Assembly (NCBI GenBank): GCA_000193795.2
Contig: AEPI01000027.1
Location: 1-37,876 of the forward strand
DNA: 37,876 nucleotides
DNA from: Neisseria lactamica NS19
GTDB taxonomy: Bacteria > Pseudomonadota > Gammaproteobacteria > Burkholderiales > Neisseriaceae
Direction: 5' to 3'
The first letter of the stretch is position 1. Each line of letters opens with the position of its first letter. A model generated the notes under the pieces. That model was not told the DNA's origin, did no database searches, and was given only the letters and a program-made list of their open reading frames with translations. The position numbers and the translations under genes are program-made. Below, one piece after another: positions 1 through 8,891 of the stretch.

Positions 1-1414
1 TGCCGAATCCGCGCCTCAAGACACAACCGCCGCAGAACCTGCCGGCGAAATTGCCGCAGAACCCGTTGCAGAACCCGCCGGCGAAGTTGCACCCGAACCC
101 GTTGCAGAACCCGCCGGACAGGCAGCCGCCGAAGAAGGCGGGGACGGACTGTTTGACGATTCATACACGATGCTGACGGCAGGCGGCGGGGCGGCACTGA
201 TTATCGCCCTGCTGCTTGTGCGCCTTGCCCGAACCAAACGCGCGCGCCGCACGGAAGAATCCGACCTTGCAGAAAGTGCGGAATCCGGCCCGGACGGCGC
301 ATCGGACGACGGCATAGAAATCACCTTCTCCGAAACCGAAATCCCGACAGCGTCCGAAACCGCGCCCCAACCGGACGGAAATACCCCGCTTGCCTTGGAT
401 GAAGAGGCCGAACAAACCTTGTCGGCAGAACAAACGTTCGATGTAGGGGCAGACACCCCTTCCGGCCATATCGATTTGGATTTCGGCAGTTTGGAAACCG
501 CGCAAAACGGCATCGTATCCGGCGCGCTTACGCAGGATGAAGAAACCCAAAAACGCGCGGATACCGATTGGAACACCGTCGAATCCACAGACAGCGTGTA
601 CGAACCCGAAACCCCCAACCCGTACAACCCGGTCTCCATCGTTACCGATACACCCGAGCCGGATTTTGCCGAAGGCAAGCCGGAAACCGCCGGTGCAGAT
701 TCCGACAACATCCCTGCCTGCCACGAAGAGGCAACGCCTGCCCAATTCTTCTCAGGCACGCAGGCACCTTCCGGACTGGCAGGATTCCTTAAAGGTTCCT
801 CTCCCGAAATCATCTTAGAAAAAACCGTTGGCGAAGTCCAAACGCCGGAAGAGTTGCACGACTTCCTGAAAACATATGAAACCGATACCGTTTCAGACAA
901 CGCGCCCGAAACGCCCGATTTCCATACCGCCGCAGACGATTTGTCCGCACTGATGCAGCCTTTTGAAGCACCGGCCGTTGAAGAAAATGCAGCGGAAACC
1001 GTTGCCGAAACGCCCGATTTCCATACCGCCGCAGACGATTTGTCCGCACTGATACAGCCTTTTGAAGCACCGGCCGTTGAAGAAAATGCGGCGGAAATCA
1101 CTTTGGAAACACCTGATTCCAACGCCCCCGAGGCAGACGCTTTGCCCGACTTTCTGAAAGACGGGGAAAAAGAAACGATAGATTGGAGCATTTCCCTTGC
1201 GGAAGAAAATATCCCGAGCAATGCGGGTGCCGGATTTGCTTCGGAAGCTGCGGGTTCTGATACGCCTGCCCAAGCGAAATACGACCTTGCCGAAATGTAT
1301 CTCGAAATCGGCGACCGCGATGCCGCTGCCGAAACCGTGAAAGAGTTGCTGGAAGAAGCCGAAGGCGATGTATTGAAACGCGCCCAAACGTTGGCACAGG
1401 AATTGGGCATTTAA
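1..1414 (+). CDS. tspA: TspA/FimV-family protein, C-terminal part (5' end outside window)
   Basis: The frame is open from the first bases and ends at a TAA at 1412-1414, so only the C-terminal part is present. A Pro/Ala/Glu-rich periplasmic stretch with repeated AEPVAEPAGE-like units is followed by one membrane segment (nt about 200-230, AALIIALLLV) and a long acidic cytoplasmic region. The last 45 residues (AKYDLAEMYLEIGDRDAAAE...) are the TPR-like C-terminal domain typical of FimV/TspA. FimV-family proteins link peptidoglycan to type IV pilus function; meningococcal TspA is a T-cell stimulating surface-linked protein. A 33-residue unit is duplicated in tandem at 908-1105. A terminator follows. 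The assignment rests on architecture plus the neighbouring gloA; the missing N-terminus (LysM) cannot be checked here. Confidence 0.85.
   Translation, partial: AESAPQDTTAAEPAGEIAAEPVAEPAGEVAPEPVAEPAGQAAAEEGGDGLFDDSYTMLTAGGGAALIIALLLVRLARTKRARRTEESDLAESAESGPDGASDDGIEITFSETEIPTASETAPQPDGNTPLALDEEAEQTLSAEQTFDVGADTPSGHIDLDFGSLETAQNGIVSGALTQDEETQKRADTDWNTVESTDSVYEPETPNPYNPVSIVTDTPEPDFAEGKPETAGADSDNIPACHEEATPAQFFSGTQAPSGLAGFLKGSSPEIILEKTVGEVQTPEELHDFLKTYETDTVSDNAPETPDFHTAADDLSALMQPFEAPAVEENAAETVAETPDFHTAADDLSALIQPFEAPAVEENAAEITLETPDSNAPEADALPDFLKDGEKETIDWSISLAEENIPSNAGAGFASEAAGSDTPAQAKYDLAEMYLEIGDRDAAAETVKELLEEAEGDVLKRAQTLAQELGI
908..1105 (+). repeat. 99-bp in-frame tandem duplication inside tspA
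   Basis: Two consecutive 99-bp (33-codon) units start at 908 and 1007, both opening ETPDFHTAADDLSAL and running to PAVEENAAE. They differ at only a few positions (for example M versus I after DDLSAL). The acidic linker of the cytoplasmic part is therefore length-variable by whole 33-residue steps. Confidence 0.9.
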
Positions 1415-1436
1415 TCCGAATCCGCCCTTCGCAAAC

Positions 1437-1470
1437 AAAAAGATGCCGTTTCCGACGGCATCTTTTTTGC
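1437..1470 (+). terminator. Rho-independent terminator after tspA
   Basis: The stem AAGATGCCGT / ACGGCATCTT closes a short loop and is followed by six T. It lies 23 nt after the tspA stop. The arms resemble a truncated uptake sequence but are not a full DUS. Confidence 0.85.
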
Positions 1471-1694
1471 TTGGCTGCGTTTAAAATGGTGTTGATTTGC
1501 TTATATGGAATGCCGGACGGGCATTATTTTATCATTTGAAGTGATGTTGTTTTAATGTGGCGCCGGCAGGCATACCCGGCCTTCAAGGTATTCAATCGGA
1601 CGACTTGCCGCCTGCCCCTCCGTATCACAAATCCCTTACACCTGATTATCCGATAACCGGATTTCCCGTCCGCGCGCAAACCGCCGGCAGCAAA
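1471..1694. other. Non-coding gap between tspA and gloA terminators
   Basis: I see no convincing gene here. The possible short frames lack a ribosome binding site and recognisable products. It separates two convergent transcription units that each have their own terminator. Confidence 0.6.
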
Positions 1695-1730
1695 ATGCCG
1701 TCTGAACCCCAAAAGGCTTCAGACGGCATT
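1695..1730 (-). terminator. Inverted DUS pair downstream of gloA
   Basis: ATGCCGTCTGAA (from 1697) and its reverse complement TTCAGACGGCAT form a 12-bp stem with a short loop. It sits just after the gloA stop. Inverted uptake sequences commonly double as terminators in Neisseria. Confidence 0.8.
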
Positions 1731-1748
1731 GGCGGCGGTATCGGGGTA

Positions 1749-2165
1749 TCAGGCAGTCTGATAGGCAACCGAATCGTTACCGCTGTTTTTTTGGATAAAC
1801 TCGATTTTGTAGCCGTCGGGGTCTTCGACAAAGGCAATGACGGTTGTGCCGTGCTTCATCGGACCGGCTTCGCGGACGACGTTTCCGCCCTGCCGCTTCA
1901 CACGTTCGCAGGCTTCGTAGGCATCGTCCACTTCAATGGCGATGTGTCCGAAAGCATTGCCCGAATCGTATTGCGCCGTGTCCCAGTTGTGGGTCAGTTC
2001 CAAAACGCTGCTGTCCGCCTCGTCGCCGTAACCGACAAAGGCAAGGCTGAACCTGCCTTCCGGATAATCCTTGCGGCGCAAAAGCCTCATCCCCAAAACG
2101 TTTTGGTAGAAATCAAGGGATTTTTCGAGATTGCCCACGCGGAGCATAGTATGGAGTAAGCGCAT
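1749..2165 (-). CDS. gloA: Lactoylglutathione lyase (glyoxalase I)
   Basis: This 138-residue protein isomerises the hemithioacetal of methylglyoxal and glutathione to S-lactoylglutathione, the first step of methylglyoxal detoxification in the cytoplasm. It begins MRLLHTMLRVGNLEKSL, typical of bacterial glyoxalase I. The four metal ligands sit at the same positions as in the E. coli Ni2+-type enzyme: His5, Glu56 (LELTHN), His74 (FGHIAIEV) and Glu122 (YKIEF). Length is normal for the family and no lesion is seen. It is the last gene of the leftward block and ends at an inverted DUS pair. The AT-rich cassette lies immediately upstream, so its native promoter region may have been disturbed. Confidence 0.95.
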   Translation of the reverse strand: MRLLHTMLRVGNLEKSLDFYQNVLGMRLLRRKDYPEGRFSLAFVGYGDEADSSVLELTHNWDTAQYDSGNAFGHIAIEVDDAYEACERVKRQGGNVVREAGPMKHGTTVIAFVEDPDGYKIEFIQKNSGNDSVAYQTA

Positions 2166-2180
2166 TTTTCGTGTTCCTCA

Positions 2181-2200
2181 TTGGTGGTAGTTAAACTTCG
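2181..2200. repeat. 20-bp direct repeat, left border of AT-rich cassette
   Basis: On the minus strand this reads CGAAGTTTAACTACCACCAA. The same 20 bases with one mismatch occur at 3712-3731, where they include the lapB stop codon. The two copies bracket the AT-rich genes exactly and look like the footprint of the insertion or exchange that brought them in. Confidence 0.8.
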
Positions 2201-2201
2201 C

Positions 2202-2423
2202 TTATGATGCGATTGCGGATATAAATGATAGCAATTTTCCTGCTTCTTCATCGGCATCTAACATTTCTGTCGTAATTTTAAATGATTTATCATACCAAAG
2301 TGTTGTATTGATTCCATTTGCCTCTTCTTCCCACAATACAATAACACCGTCACTAAATCCCAAACCATCATCTAATCCATTTAAATCTAACTCTCCAAAA
2401 AATTCATAATTCATTTTTTCCAT
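2202..2423 (-). pseudogene. Truncated second copy of the DUF2004-like gene
   Basis: The first about 56 residues (MEKMNYEFFGELDLNG...) are nearly identical to the start of the full-length gene at 3195-3665. After KITTEMLD the homology stops abruptly and a short unrelated tail (ADEEAGKLLSFISAIAS) runs to the stop. The shared DNA is 178 bp (2255-2432 versus 3497-3674) without gaps. I place the start at the ATG equivalent to the intact copy; another ATG four codons upstream (2435) is possible. It follows the gene at 2442-2861 closely. Probably a duplicated 5' fragment rather than a working gene, though translation of a 73-residue product cannot be excluded. Confidence 0.65.
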
Positions 2424-2432
2424 ATTCTCCCT
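2255..2432. repeat. 178-bp duplication, copy 1
   Basis: It is near-identical and gapless relative to 3497-3674, with only a handful of substitutions. It spans the 5' end and ribosome binding region of the DUF2004-like gene. This is direct evidence of local duplication within the cassette. Confidence 0.9.
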
Positions 2433-2441
2433 CATTACAGT

Positions 2442-2861
2442 TTAAATCTCTTCTGTAAATTCACTTGTTACATCTATCCATTTTTCTGTATCTATTTCTT
2501 TATCATTCATATATCTTTCAATAAAAGAAATAATAGTTTCTACTTTATTAAAGAATGCACGATAATGCTTAAATTTATTTTCGTTCTCATATTTTCTATA
2601 CTCTATTAGATAAAAAGCTCTTTCATCAAGAGCACTTGCTTCATAATTTAAATTAGACTTAATAAACTTCACTACAGGTTCTAAATCATCTAATATACCT
2701 ATATCATAGTGAACTTGTATGTAATTAGGATTTTTTTTTGAAGTATCATAAAGTGAAATCCACTCCTCACTATCTTCTGTAAACAGATTTTTTATAATTA
2801 CTTTCAGTCCCTCTAAATCAGCTTTTTTATTGCTGATGTATTCTGTATCAAATTTTTTCAT
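2442..2861 (-). CDS. Hypothetical AT-rich protein, immunity-like
   Basis: The 139-residue protein is acidic and Lys/Glu/Tyr-rich (MKKFDTEYISNKKADLEG...), with no signal peptide or membrane segment. I do not recognise a named family. Base composition is far more AT-rich than the flanking lapB and gloA, and the gene sits in a leftward row with a DUF2004-like gene, a frameshifted small gene and a truncated copy. Such rows of small acidic soluble proteins are typical of immunity genes of polymorphic or contact-dependent toxins, so that role is inferred from context only. The start is supported by a GGGG-containing ribosome binding region upstream (around 2868-2873). Confidence 0.7.
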   Translation of the reverse strand: MKKFDTEYISNKKADLEGLKVIIKNLFTEDSEEWISLYDTSKKNPNYIQVHYDIGILDDLEPVVKFIKSNLNYEASALDERAFYLIEYRKYENENKFKHYRAFFNKVETIISFIERYMNDKEIDTEKWIDVTSEFTEEI

Positions 2862-2952
2862 TTTATCCCCCTAAGTTTCATATAGACTTCGACATTTTTA
2901 ATATTATATTCTTTAAAGTAAATTATTTACCTTTAATACAATATCTTTGATT

Positions 2953-3172
2953 TTACCCATCAATTCCTACATCAAAAATATCTTCATACAAACCTTCAAA
3001 TTCAATATCTAAGATATGTTCATAGTCAATGATATGCTCTGTATATGTTAATAAAGTTGTATTTCCCATTCTTCTAAATATCGGCTTACCTAATTTAGAT
3101 ATAATACTTTCAGTATTTTCATTAGGATAACAGTCTCAAATTTGCTTTTAAATTTTCTAGTATATTTTCCAT
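2953..3172 (-). pseudogene. Frameshifted small AT-rich gene in the immunity-like cassette
   Basis: From an ATG at 3172 the reading is MENILENLKANLR and then hits a stop after LLS. Shifting frame at about 3130-3135 gives a long open continuation (CYPNENTESIISKLGKPIFRR... to LYEDIFDVGIDG) ending at a TAA at 2953-2955. The continuation has the same composition as the neighbouring coding genes. One extra base (or two missing) explains the break. It lies 22 nt after the DUF2004-like gene and before the gene at 2442-2861, so it was once part of the same operon. Family not recognised; a small immunity-like protein is the contextual guess. Confidence 0.65.
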
Positions 3173-3194
3173 TTTAGCTTCTCTATTTTAAAAT

Positions 3195-3665
3195 TTAACT
3201 TTCCCATGCAATATCCATAATTTCAAAATTACTATTAAATTTAACTGCGAGTATTTCATCACTTTCTTCAGGAGATATCATATAGTCTACAATAATTATA
3301 TTTTCTCCATCTGCCCAAATTCCTATATTTGTAACTTTCATACACTGTACAAATTCTTTTACATCTTCTGGTAAATCAAGTTCTATCTCTTCTCTATGAA
3401 AATCTATGTATTCACTATCTTCTAATAAATATGCTTCTAATGCTTTCCTAGCAATTTCATCATTGTTACCAAAGTTCGTTAAAAAATTAGAAAAGACATC
3501 TAACATTTCTGTCGTAATTTTAAATGATTTATCATACCAAAGTGTTGTATTGATTCCATTTACCTCTTCTTCCCACAGTACAATAACACCGTCACGAAAT
3601 CCCAAACCATCATCTGATCCATTTAAATCTAATTCTCCAAAAAATTCATGATTCATTTTTTCCAT
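3195..3665 (-). CDS. DUF2004-like protein, probable orphan immunity protein
   Basis: The 156-residue acidic protein begins MEKMNHEFFGELDLNG and contains GVIVLWEEEVNGINTTLWYDKS, and in the second half IDFHREEIELDLPEDV and DYMISPEESDEILAVKFNS. This pattern matches the DUF2004 family, found as small soluble proteins in many bacteria and often in immunity-gene neighbourhoods. No signal peptide or membrane segment is seen. GGGAG lies just before the first ATG and about 11 nt before the ATG of MNHEFF, so the start could be at 3656. It is the first gene of a leftward AT-rich row inserted downstream of lapB. No toxin gene is nearby, so an orphan immunity role is inference. Confidence 0.75.
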   Translation of the reverse strand: MEKMNHEFFGELDLNGSDDGLGFRDGVIVLWEEEVNGINTTLWYDKSFKITTEMLDVFSNFLTNFGNNDEIARKALEAYLLEDSEYIDFHREEIELDLPEDVKEFVQCMKVTNIGIWADGENIIIVDYMISPEESDEILAVKFNSNFEIMDIAWES

Positions 3666-3674
3666 ATTCTCCCT
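3497..3674. repeat. 178-bp duplication, copy 2
   Basis: This is the partner of 2255-2432 and contains the 5' part and ribosome binding region of the full-length DUF2004-like gene. This copy is the likely parent because its gene is intact. Confidence 0.9.
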
Positions 3675-3711
3675 TTTTTCAATTTCCTCTTGGCACTCTT
3701 TTATGACTTCC

Positions 3712-3731
3712 TTGGTGGTGGTTAAACTTCG
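3712..3731. repeat. 20-bp direct repeat, right border of AT-rich cassette
   Basis: On the minus strand it reads CGAAGTTTAACCACCACCAA and overlaps the last codons and stop of lapB. It matches 2181-2200 with one mismatch. In an uninterrupted chromosome lapB would end directly ahead of gloA at this sequence. Confidence 0.8.
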
Positions 3732-4891
3732 ATTTTATTCGGGGTAAACGTCTGCCATTTGTTGCAGGCGGGACAGTGCCAGAAAAAGGCTTGGGATTTG
3801 AAGTGGCAGTTGCGGCAACGGTACATCACGCTGCGTTGGAGCTGCCGCCCGACAACCGAACGCATCATATCGGCATCGGCTTTCCAGGCCGGATCCATAT
3901 CGCTGATTCTCAAACCGAGCAGGCGGTAAACACCGTTCAAGTCCGGCTTGCGCCGAACAAGCTCGATAGCAGTTTGTGCAGCCTCTTTCTCCCCCCTGAG
4001 CAATAAGGATTTCTCGTACACGACGTTAATCAAATCCAATTCGGGGAAAGTCTGCATATATCCGGTCAGGCGGTCCAAGCCTTCTTCGGGTTTGCCCTGC
4101 GCGGCATAGGCCTCGTAAAGTTTTTCGCCGACCATACTCAAATAGGCGTGGTTTTGCTGTTCGATGGCGGCATAGGCATCGACGGCGGCGGGGAAATTGC
4201 CCAGCCTGTACTCGAGATTGCCCAAAATCATATTGGCGCGGGTACATCTTTTGTTGGCCTCAAGGGCCTTGCCGACATTAAAACGTGCAACATCAAAATT
4301 GGACTTAAACAATGAAGCCTGTGCAAGCTCGCAATAAAATTGCGCGATTTCAAATTGATAAGTCTGCTCGTCATGACTGAGCAGCCGGGCGGTTTCAACC
4401 GCTTTTTCCCAATCCCTGTCCTGCTGGTAGATATGGAGCAGGTGCTGGCGGGCCTCGTGCGCCATTTCACCGTCTTGCAGCCCCAAAAAAATCTGTTCGG
4501 CGCGATCGACCAAGCCCGCGCTTTGATAATTCCGCGCCAGCTCGAACAGGACGCGTGCACGCTTTTCGCCGACCGTATCGGGAGAATCGAGCATTGTCCG
4601 GTGTATGTTGATGGCTTTGTCGTTTTCGCCGCGCTGGCGGTAAAGTTTGCCGAGGGTGAGGTTCAAATCATACGATTGCGGCCGGCCGTCGACGACTTCC
4701 GCCAACTCCCTTGCCGCGCGCCCGCTGTTGCGGTCGACCAAAGCATCCAGGCTTTTATAAAACCCCGAAGGGATGCTTTTTGCCTGCTTCAACACGGTCT
4801 TCATATCCACGCGGGCGGCAAACCAGCCCATTGCAAAGAAAACGGGCAAAAGGATAATCGGCAGCAGGATAATCCATAATTCGTTGTCCAT
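3722..4891 (-). CDS. lapB: LapB/YciM-family TPR protein, LPS assembly regulator
   Basis: The start at 4891 gives MDNELWIILLPIILLPVFFAMGW and a 389-residue product, the same length as E. coli LapB; a further upstream ATG would add 13 residues overlapping lapA. One N-terminal membrane anchor (residues 4-24) is followed by a cytoplasmic series of TPR units. The C-terminal rubredoxin-like zinc knuckle has Cys pairs in YRCRNCHFKS and HCPACNKW. In E. coli LapB couples LPS synthesis to transport and controls FtsH degradation of LpxC. It lies 10 nt after lapA, so the two are co-transcribed. The AT-rich cassette begins right at its stop codon. Confidence 0.88.
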   Translation of the reverse strand: MDNELWIILLPIILLPVFFAMGWFAARVDMKTVLKQAKSIPSGFYKSLDALVDRNSGRAARELAEVVDGRPQSYDLNLTLGKLYRQRGENDKAINIHRTMLDSPDTVGEKRARVLFELARNYQSAGLVDRAEQIFLGLQDGEMAHEARQHLLHIYQQDRDWEKAVETARLLSHDEQTYQFEIAQFYCELAQASLFKSNFDVARFNVGKALEANKRCTRANMILGNLEYRLGNFPAAVDAYAAIEQQNHAYLSMVGEKLYEAYAAQGKPEEGLDRLTGYMQTFPELDLINVVYEKSLLLRGEKEAAQTAIELVRRKPDLNGVYRLLGLRISDMDPAWKADADMMRSVVGRQLQRSVMYRCRNCHFKSQAFFWHCPACNKWQTFTPNKIEV

Positions 4892-4901
4892 ATCGGCTTT
4901 C

Positions 4902-5216
4902 TCAAGGCTGTTTGGCAGATTCGGCAGCATTTTGTGCCGGTGGTGCAGTCAATTCCTGTCCGCTCAAGCGCGCACTTTTCTTCACTTCGGCACGCAGGCG
5001 GCTGTTTTCGCCGCGCAAGGACAGCAGCCGCCCGAACAGGGCAAACATTCCGAACACGATGCCGACGACAAACGCGCCGAACAATACGACAATCAGCGGC
5101 AAATCGAATTTCTGCCCCGGCAGGTAGGAAAAGGTAACGGCATCCGTATTAATGACGGCAAGCAGCAGGAAGAACAGCAGGATGATGATTTTGACGACGG
5201 TATAAATAAGTTTCAT
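4902..5216 (-). CDS. lapA: LapA-domain (DUF1049) inner membrane protein
   Basis: The 104-residue protein starts at MKLIYTVVKIIILLFFLLLAVIN, preceded by GGAA at a proper distance. It has two membrane segments (about residues 4-22 and 40-62), separated by a short loop ending in PGQKFDLPL, then a cytoplasmic coiled-coil-like tail rich in Arg/Glu. This is the LapA/DUF1049 layout. LapA is the partner of LapB at the inner membrane in LPS assembly. It precedes lapB by 10 nt on the same strand. The lic locus for LPS phosphorylcholine starts divergently about 120 bp away. Confidence 0.85.
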   Translation of the reverse strand: MKLIYTVVKIIILLFFLLLAVINTDAVTFSYLPGQKFDLPLIVVLFGAFVVGIVFGMFALFGRLLSLRGENSRLRAEVKKSARLSGQELTAPPAQNAAESAKQP

Positions 5217-5336
5217 ATGCGTTCCGCAGGTAAGACAGACGGGCGGCGCACCCAAACGGTGCGGCAGCCGGATTGTGCAAGTTTAAACGATTTGGACGCT
5301 TCCGGATAGGGAAGCCGCTGACACGGGCAGTCCGCA

Positions 5337-6324
<988 letters not shown>

Positions 6325-6325
<1 letters not shown>

Positions 6326-7203
6326 TGCGCGGCTATCTGTTCGGAGCGGCCTCGGCGGTATTTTGGGCAGCTTCCGGCCTGTTGTTCGACCGTTTGCCGT
6401 TTGCGCGCGGCGCGGCATTCGGACAGATGGTTTTTTTGCTGTTTTTGATTGATTTGTGTTCTTTGTCGGCAGTGTGGGCGGGCTTGGGGAGCGGCGGGCG
6501 GCCGGGGTTTCGCGGCGTTTTTTGGCGGCCCGCGTTGTCGGGGCTGCTCGGCGGGCCGGTCGGTATGTCGGCATACCTTTTGGGCATCCATTACCTGACG
6601 GTATATTACGCCGCGCCTTTATCGTCCCTGTTCCCCGTATTGGCGGCGGCTTTGTCGGCTTGGTTTTTAAAGGAACGCACAGGGACGGCGGCGCGTGCCG
6701 GTTTCGCGCTGGCGGTACTCTCTTCGGCGGGCTTGGCTGCGGATGCGGGCGGACGGGGCGGACTGAACGCCTTGGGGTTGGTTTGTATCGCGGTGTGCGT
6801 TTCGGGCTGGTCGCTCGAGGTTGTTTTGTCTGCCCGGACGATGCGTACGCTCTCCGGCCTTCAGGTTTATTGTTTGCGCCTGTGCGGATCGGTATGCGGC
6901 TACCTGCTGATCCTTGTCTGCCTGTCTGCCCGGGGGTTTTCTTTAAATCCCTCCGATTTGTACGACGCGCGCATCATCGGCATCATTGCCTTCGGCGCGT
7001 TGTCTTATGCCTGTTATTATCAGGCGATTTATCTGTTGAAACCCCTCAAGGCGATGGCTTTGAACATCACCTACCCTGTTTGGGCGATGGTTTTGGGGTT
7101 CTTCGTTTACCGCCACCCGGTTCCGCCGTCCGCCATAATGTGGGCGGTTTTGTTGGGAACCGGCGCGGCATTGAGCCTGTGCGGGCGGAAAGGTGAAATA
7201 TGA
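6325..7203 (+). CDS. licB: Choline permease-type transporter LicB
   Basis: This 292-residue (from ATG 6325) hydrophobic protein has about ten membrane segments and the layout of the EamA/DMT transporter superfamily (start MRGYLFGAASAVFWAASGLLFD; second half repeats the fold). LicB imports choline for the LicA kinase in the lic1 pathway. The ATG overlaps the licA TGA; a GTG one codon upstream is possible. The gene runs into licC with a 4-nt ATGA overlap, so licA-licB-licC are translationally coupled and phase-OFF licA may reduce all of them. The length equals that of H. influenzae LicB as I remember it. No lesion is seen. Confidence 0.88.
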
Positions 7204-7892
7204 ATGCCATTATTTTGGCGGCGGGGCTGGGCAGCCGCTTTAAAGAAATGACGCAAACCGTCCACAAAGCCCTTTTGGACATCTGCGGCACGCCCAACCT
7301 CGAAAGGACGCTGTCCTTCCTGCGCGAAGCCGGCATAAGCAATATCGCCGTCGTGACCGGCCATTTGCACCGGCAATTCGATTATCTTCAAGAAAAATAC
7401 GGCTGTATTTTGATTCACAACGAAAAATATCGGGAATACAACAGCATCTATTCCTTTTCGCTGGCGCGTGATTTTTTCAACGGCTGCTACGTCATCGATG
7501 CCGACGTGGTGCTCGGCCGCAATATTTTTTTAAACCGCCCTCGGCACAGCACCTATTTCACCGTCGTCCGCGCACGCACGCACAACGAATGGCTGCCTGT
7601 TTCAGACGGCACCGGACGGGTCGTCCGCATCGACATCGGATCCCAACCCCGCCCCAGCCTGTCGGGCGTGTCTTATTGGACGGCGGAGGACTGCCGCACC
7701 GTCTTAAACCTGCTCGGTGCATACGCCGGCGCGGAACGCTTGGAAAACCCCAAACTCTATTGGGACAACATCCCGATGGAACACCTCGGCAAACTGGACA
7801 TCCGCACCGAGCTGCTCGGCAGCGGCGACATATTTGAAATGGACGACCAAGAAGACTACCGCGCCATCTTACGGCAACTCTCCCCCCCTTAA
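7200..7892 (+). CDS. licC: CTP:phosphocholine cytidylyltransferase LicC
   Basis: LicC activates phosphocholine to CDP-choline, the donor used by LicD. The 230-residue product starts MNAIILAAGLGSRF, the nucleotidyltransferase signature, followed by VHKALLDI with the substrate-binding Lys. DADVVLG provides the metal-binding aspartates, and a second acidic motif (FEMDDQEDY) is near the C-terminus. The length fits the family. The ATG overlaps the licB stop by 4 nt. A DUS core lies in frame at 7601-7610. It appears intact. Confidence 0.9.
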   Translation: MNAIILAAGLGSRFKEMTQTVHKALLDICGTPNLERTLSFLREAGISNIAVVTGHLHRQFDYLQEKYGCILIHNEKYREYNSIYSFSLARDFFNGCYVIDADVVLGRNIFLNRPRHSTYFTVVRARTHNEWLPVSDGTGRVVRIDIGSQPRPSLSGVSYWTAEDCRTVLNLLGAYAGAERLENPKLYWDNIPMEHLGKLDIRTELLGSGDIFEMDDQEDYRAILRQLSPP

Positions 7893-8003
7893 AGAACGGC
7901 AATGCCCCGACGCGCAAGGCGGTGCATAAAACGCGCCCCTGCCGTATTGCCCGGACAGGTTTGCCGCTGCAGATGACGGCGTTTCAACCGGAAAGGAATT
8001 TAG

Positions 8004-8809
8004 ATGAAAAAACTGACACTCAGGGAACAACAGCTTGTCTGCCTCGACATTTTGGACGATTTCCACGCCCTGTGCGAACGGCACGGCATCCGCTATTCGC
8101 TCGGCGGCGGCACACTGATCGGCGCGATACGCCACCAAGGCTTCATCCCTTGGGACGACGACATCGACGTTTATATGCACTTCGACGAATACCAAAAATT
8201 TGTCGGTGTCTGGCAGAAAACCGCGCACCCGCACTATTTTTTGGAAACCATCGAAGACATACGCGCCCGGCACAGCGGCGAAATGGCAAAAATCTTCGAT
8301 CCCCGTGCGGAACTCATCGACGCATACGGCAAAAAAAGCCCTTTATTTATCGACATTTTCATTTATGACGGCGTACCTGATGAACCCAAAACCATTTTCC
8401 GTATGATGAAAAGACACCGCCGCATCAAGCTGCGTTTTTCTTCCTGCAAAAAAAGATGGTTGAAAGCAAAAGAAGGCAGCCTGAAACACAAAATTTTTTG
8501 CCGTTTTTAAGTCGTTTTCTGTTTGACAAAATGACGCAAAACCTTCAACAATTTCGAGCCGCCCACCCCATTCGGGAATGCGGTTTCATCGGCTTGGTTT
8601 TATCTGATTACGGCGGCTGGCGGAAATCCTATATGCCCAAAAAATATTTCGACAGCGTCGTCTATAAAACATTCGAGGGCAGGCAGTTTCAAGTGATGAA
8701 CGGCTACCACGAACACCTGACGCAATATTACGGCGACTATATGCGGCTGCCGCCCGAAGAAGAACGGAAACCGCACCATACGTCCGAAGCATACCTGTTG
8801 CCCGAATGA
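8004..8809 (+). pseudogene. licD: Phosphorylcholine transferase LicD, one-base frameshift
   Basis: LicD transfers phosphocholine from CDP-choline to LPS sugars. The first part (168 codons from ATG 8004, preceded by AAAGGAATTT) has the LicD core: GIRYSLGGGTLIGAIRHQG and the catalytic WDDDIDVYM. It stops at TAA 8508-8510. The rest (QNLQQFRAAHPI... to YMRLPPEEER and the stop at 8807-8809) continues one frame over. One inserted base between about 8445 and 8510 restores a 268-residue protein of normal LicD length. Candidate sites are A7 at 8448-8454, T6 at 8494-8499 and T5 at 8504-8508. The T5 site gives the most natural junction (KIFCRF joined to LSRFLFDK). It could be a real knock-out, homopolymer phase variation or a base-calling error. 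Confidence 0.88.
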
Positions 8810-8891
8810 GCGCGCCCGGGCAGATTGTCATCCGTCCCCGATACGGATTAAAATGTCCAGGTACATATCCGAACAAGAAAGGCTTTACATT

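Noticed and set aside
16..1410. Long Ser-rich minus-strand frame opposite tspA
   Set aside because: It is the complement of a GC-rich real gene with biased codons; tspA on the plus strand has clear domains.
2202..3665. A functional toxin among the AT-rich cassette genes
   Set aside because: All are small acidic soluble proteins without secretion signals or nuclease-like motifs; immunity-like is the better guess.
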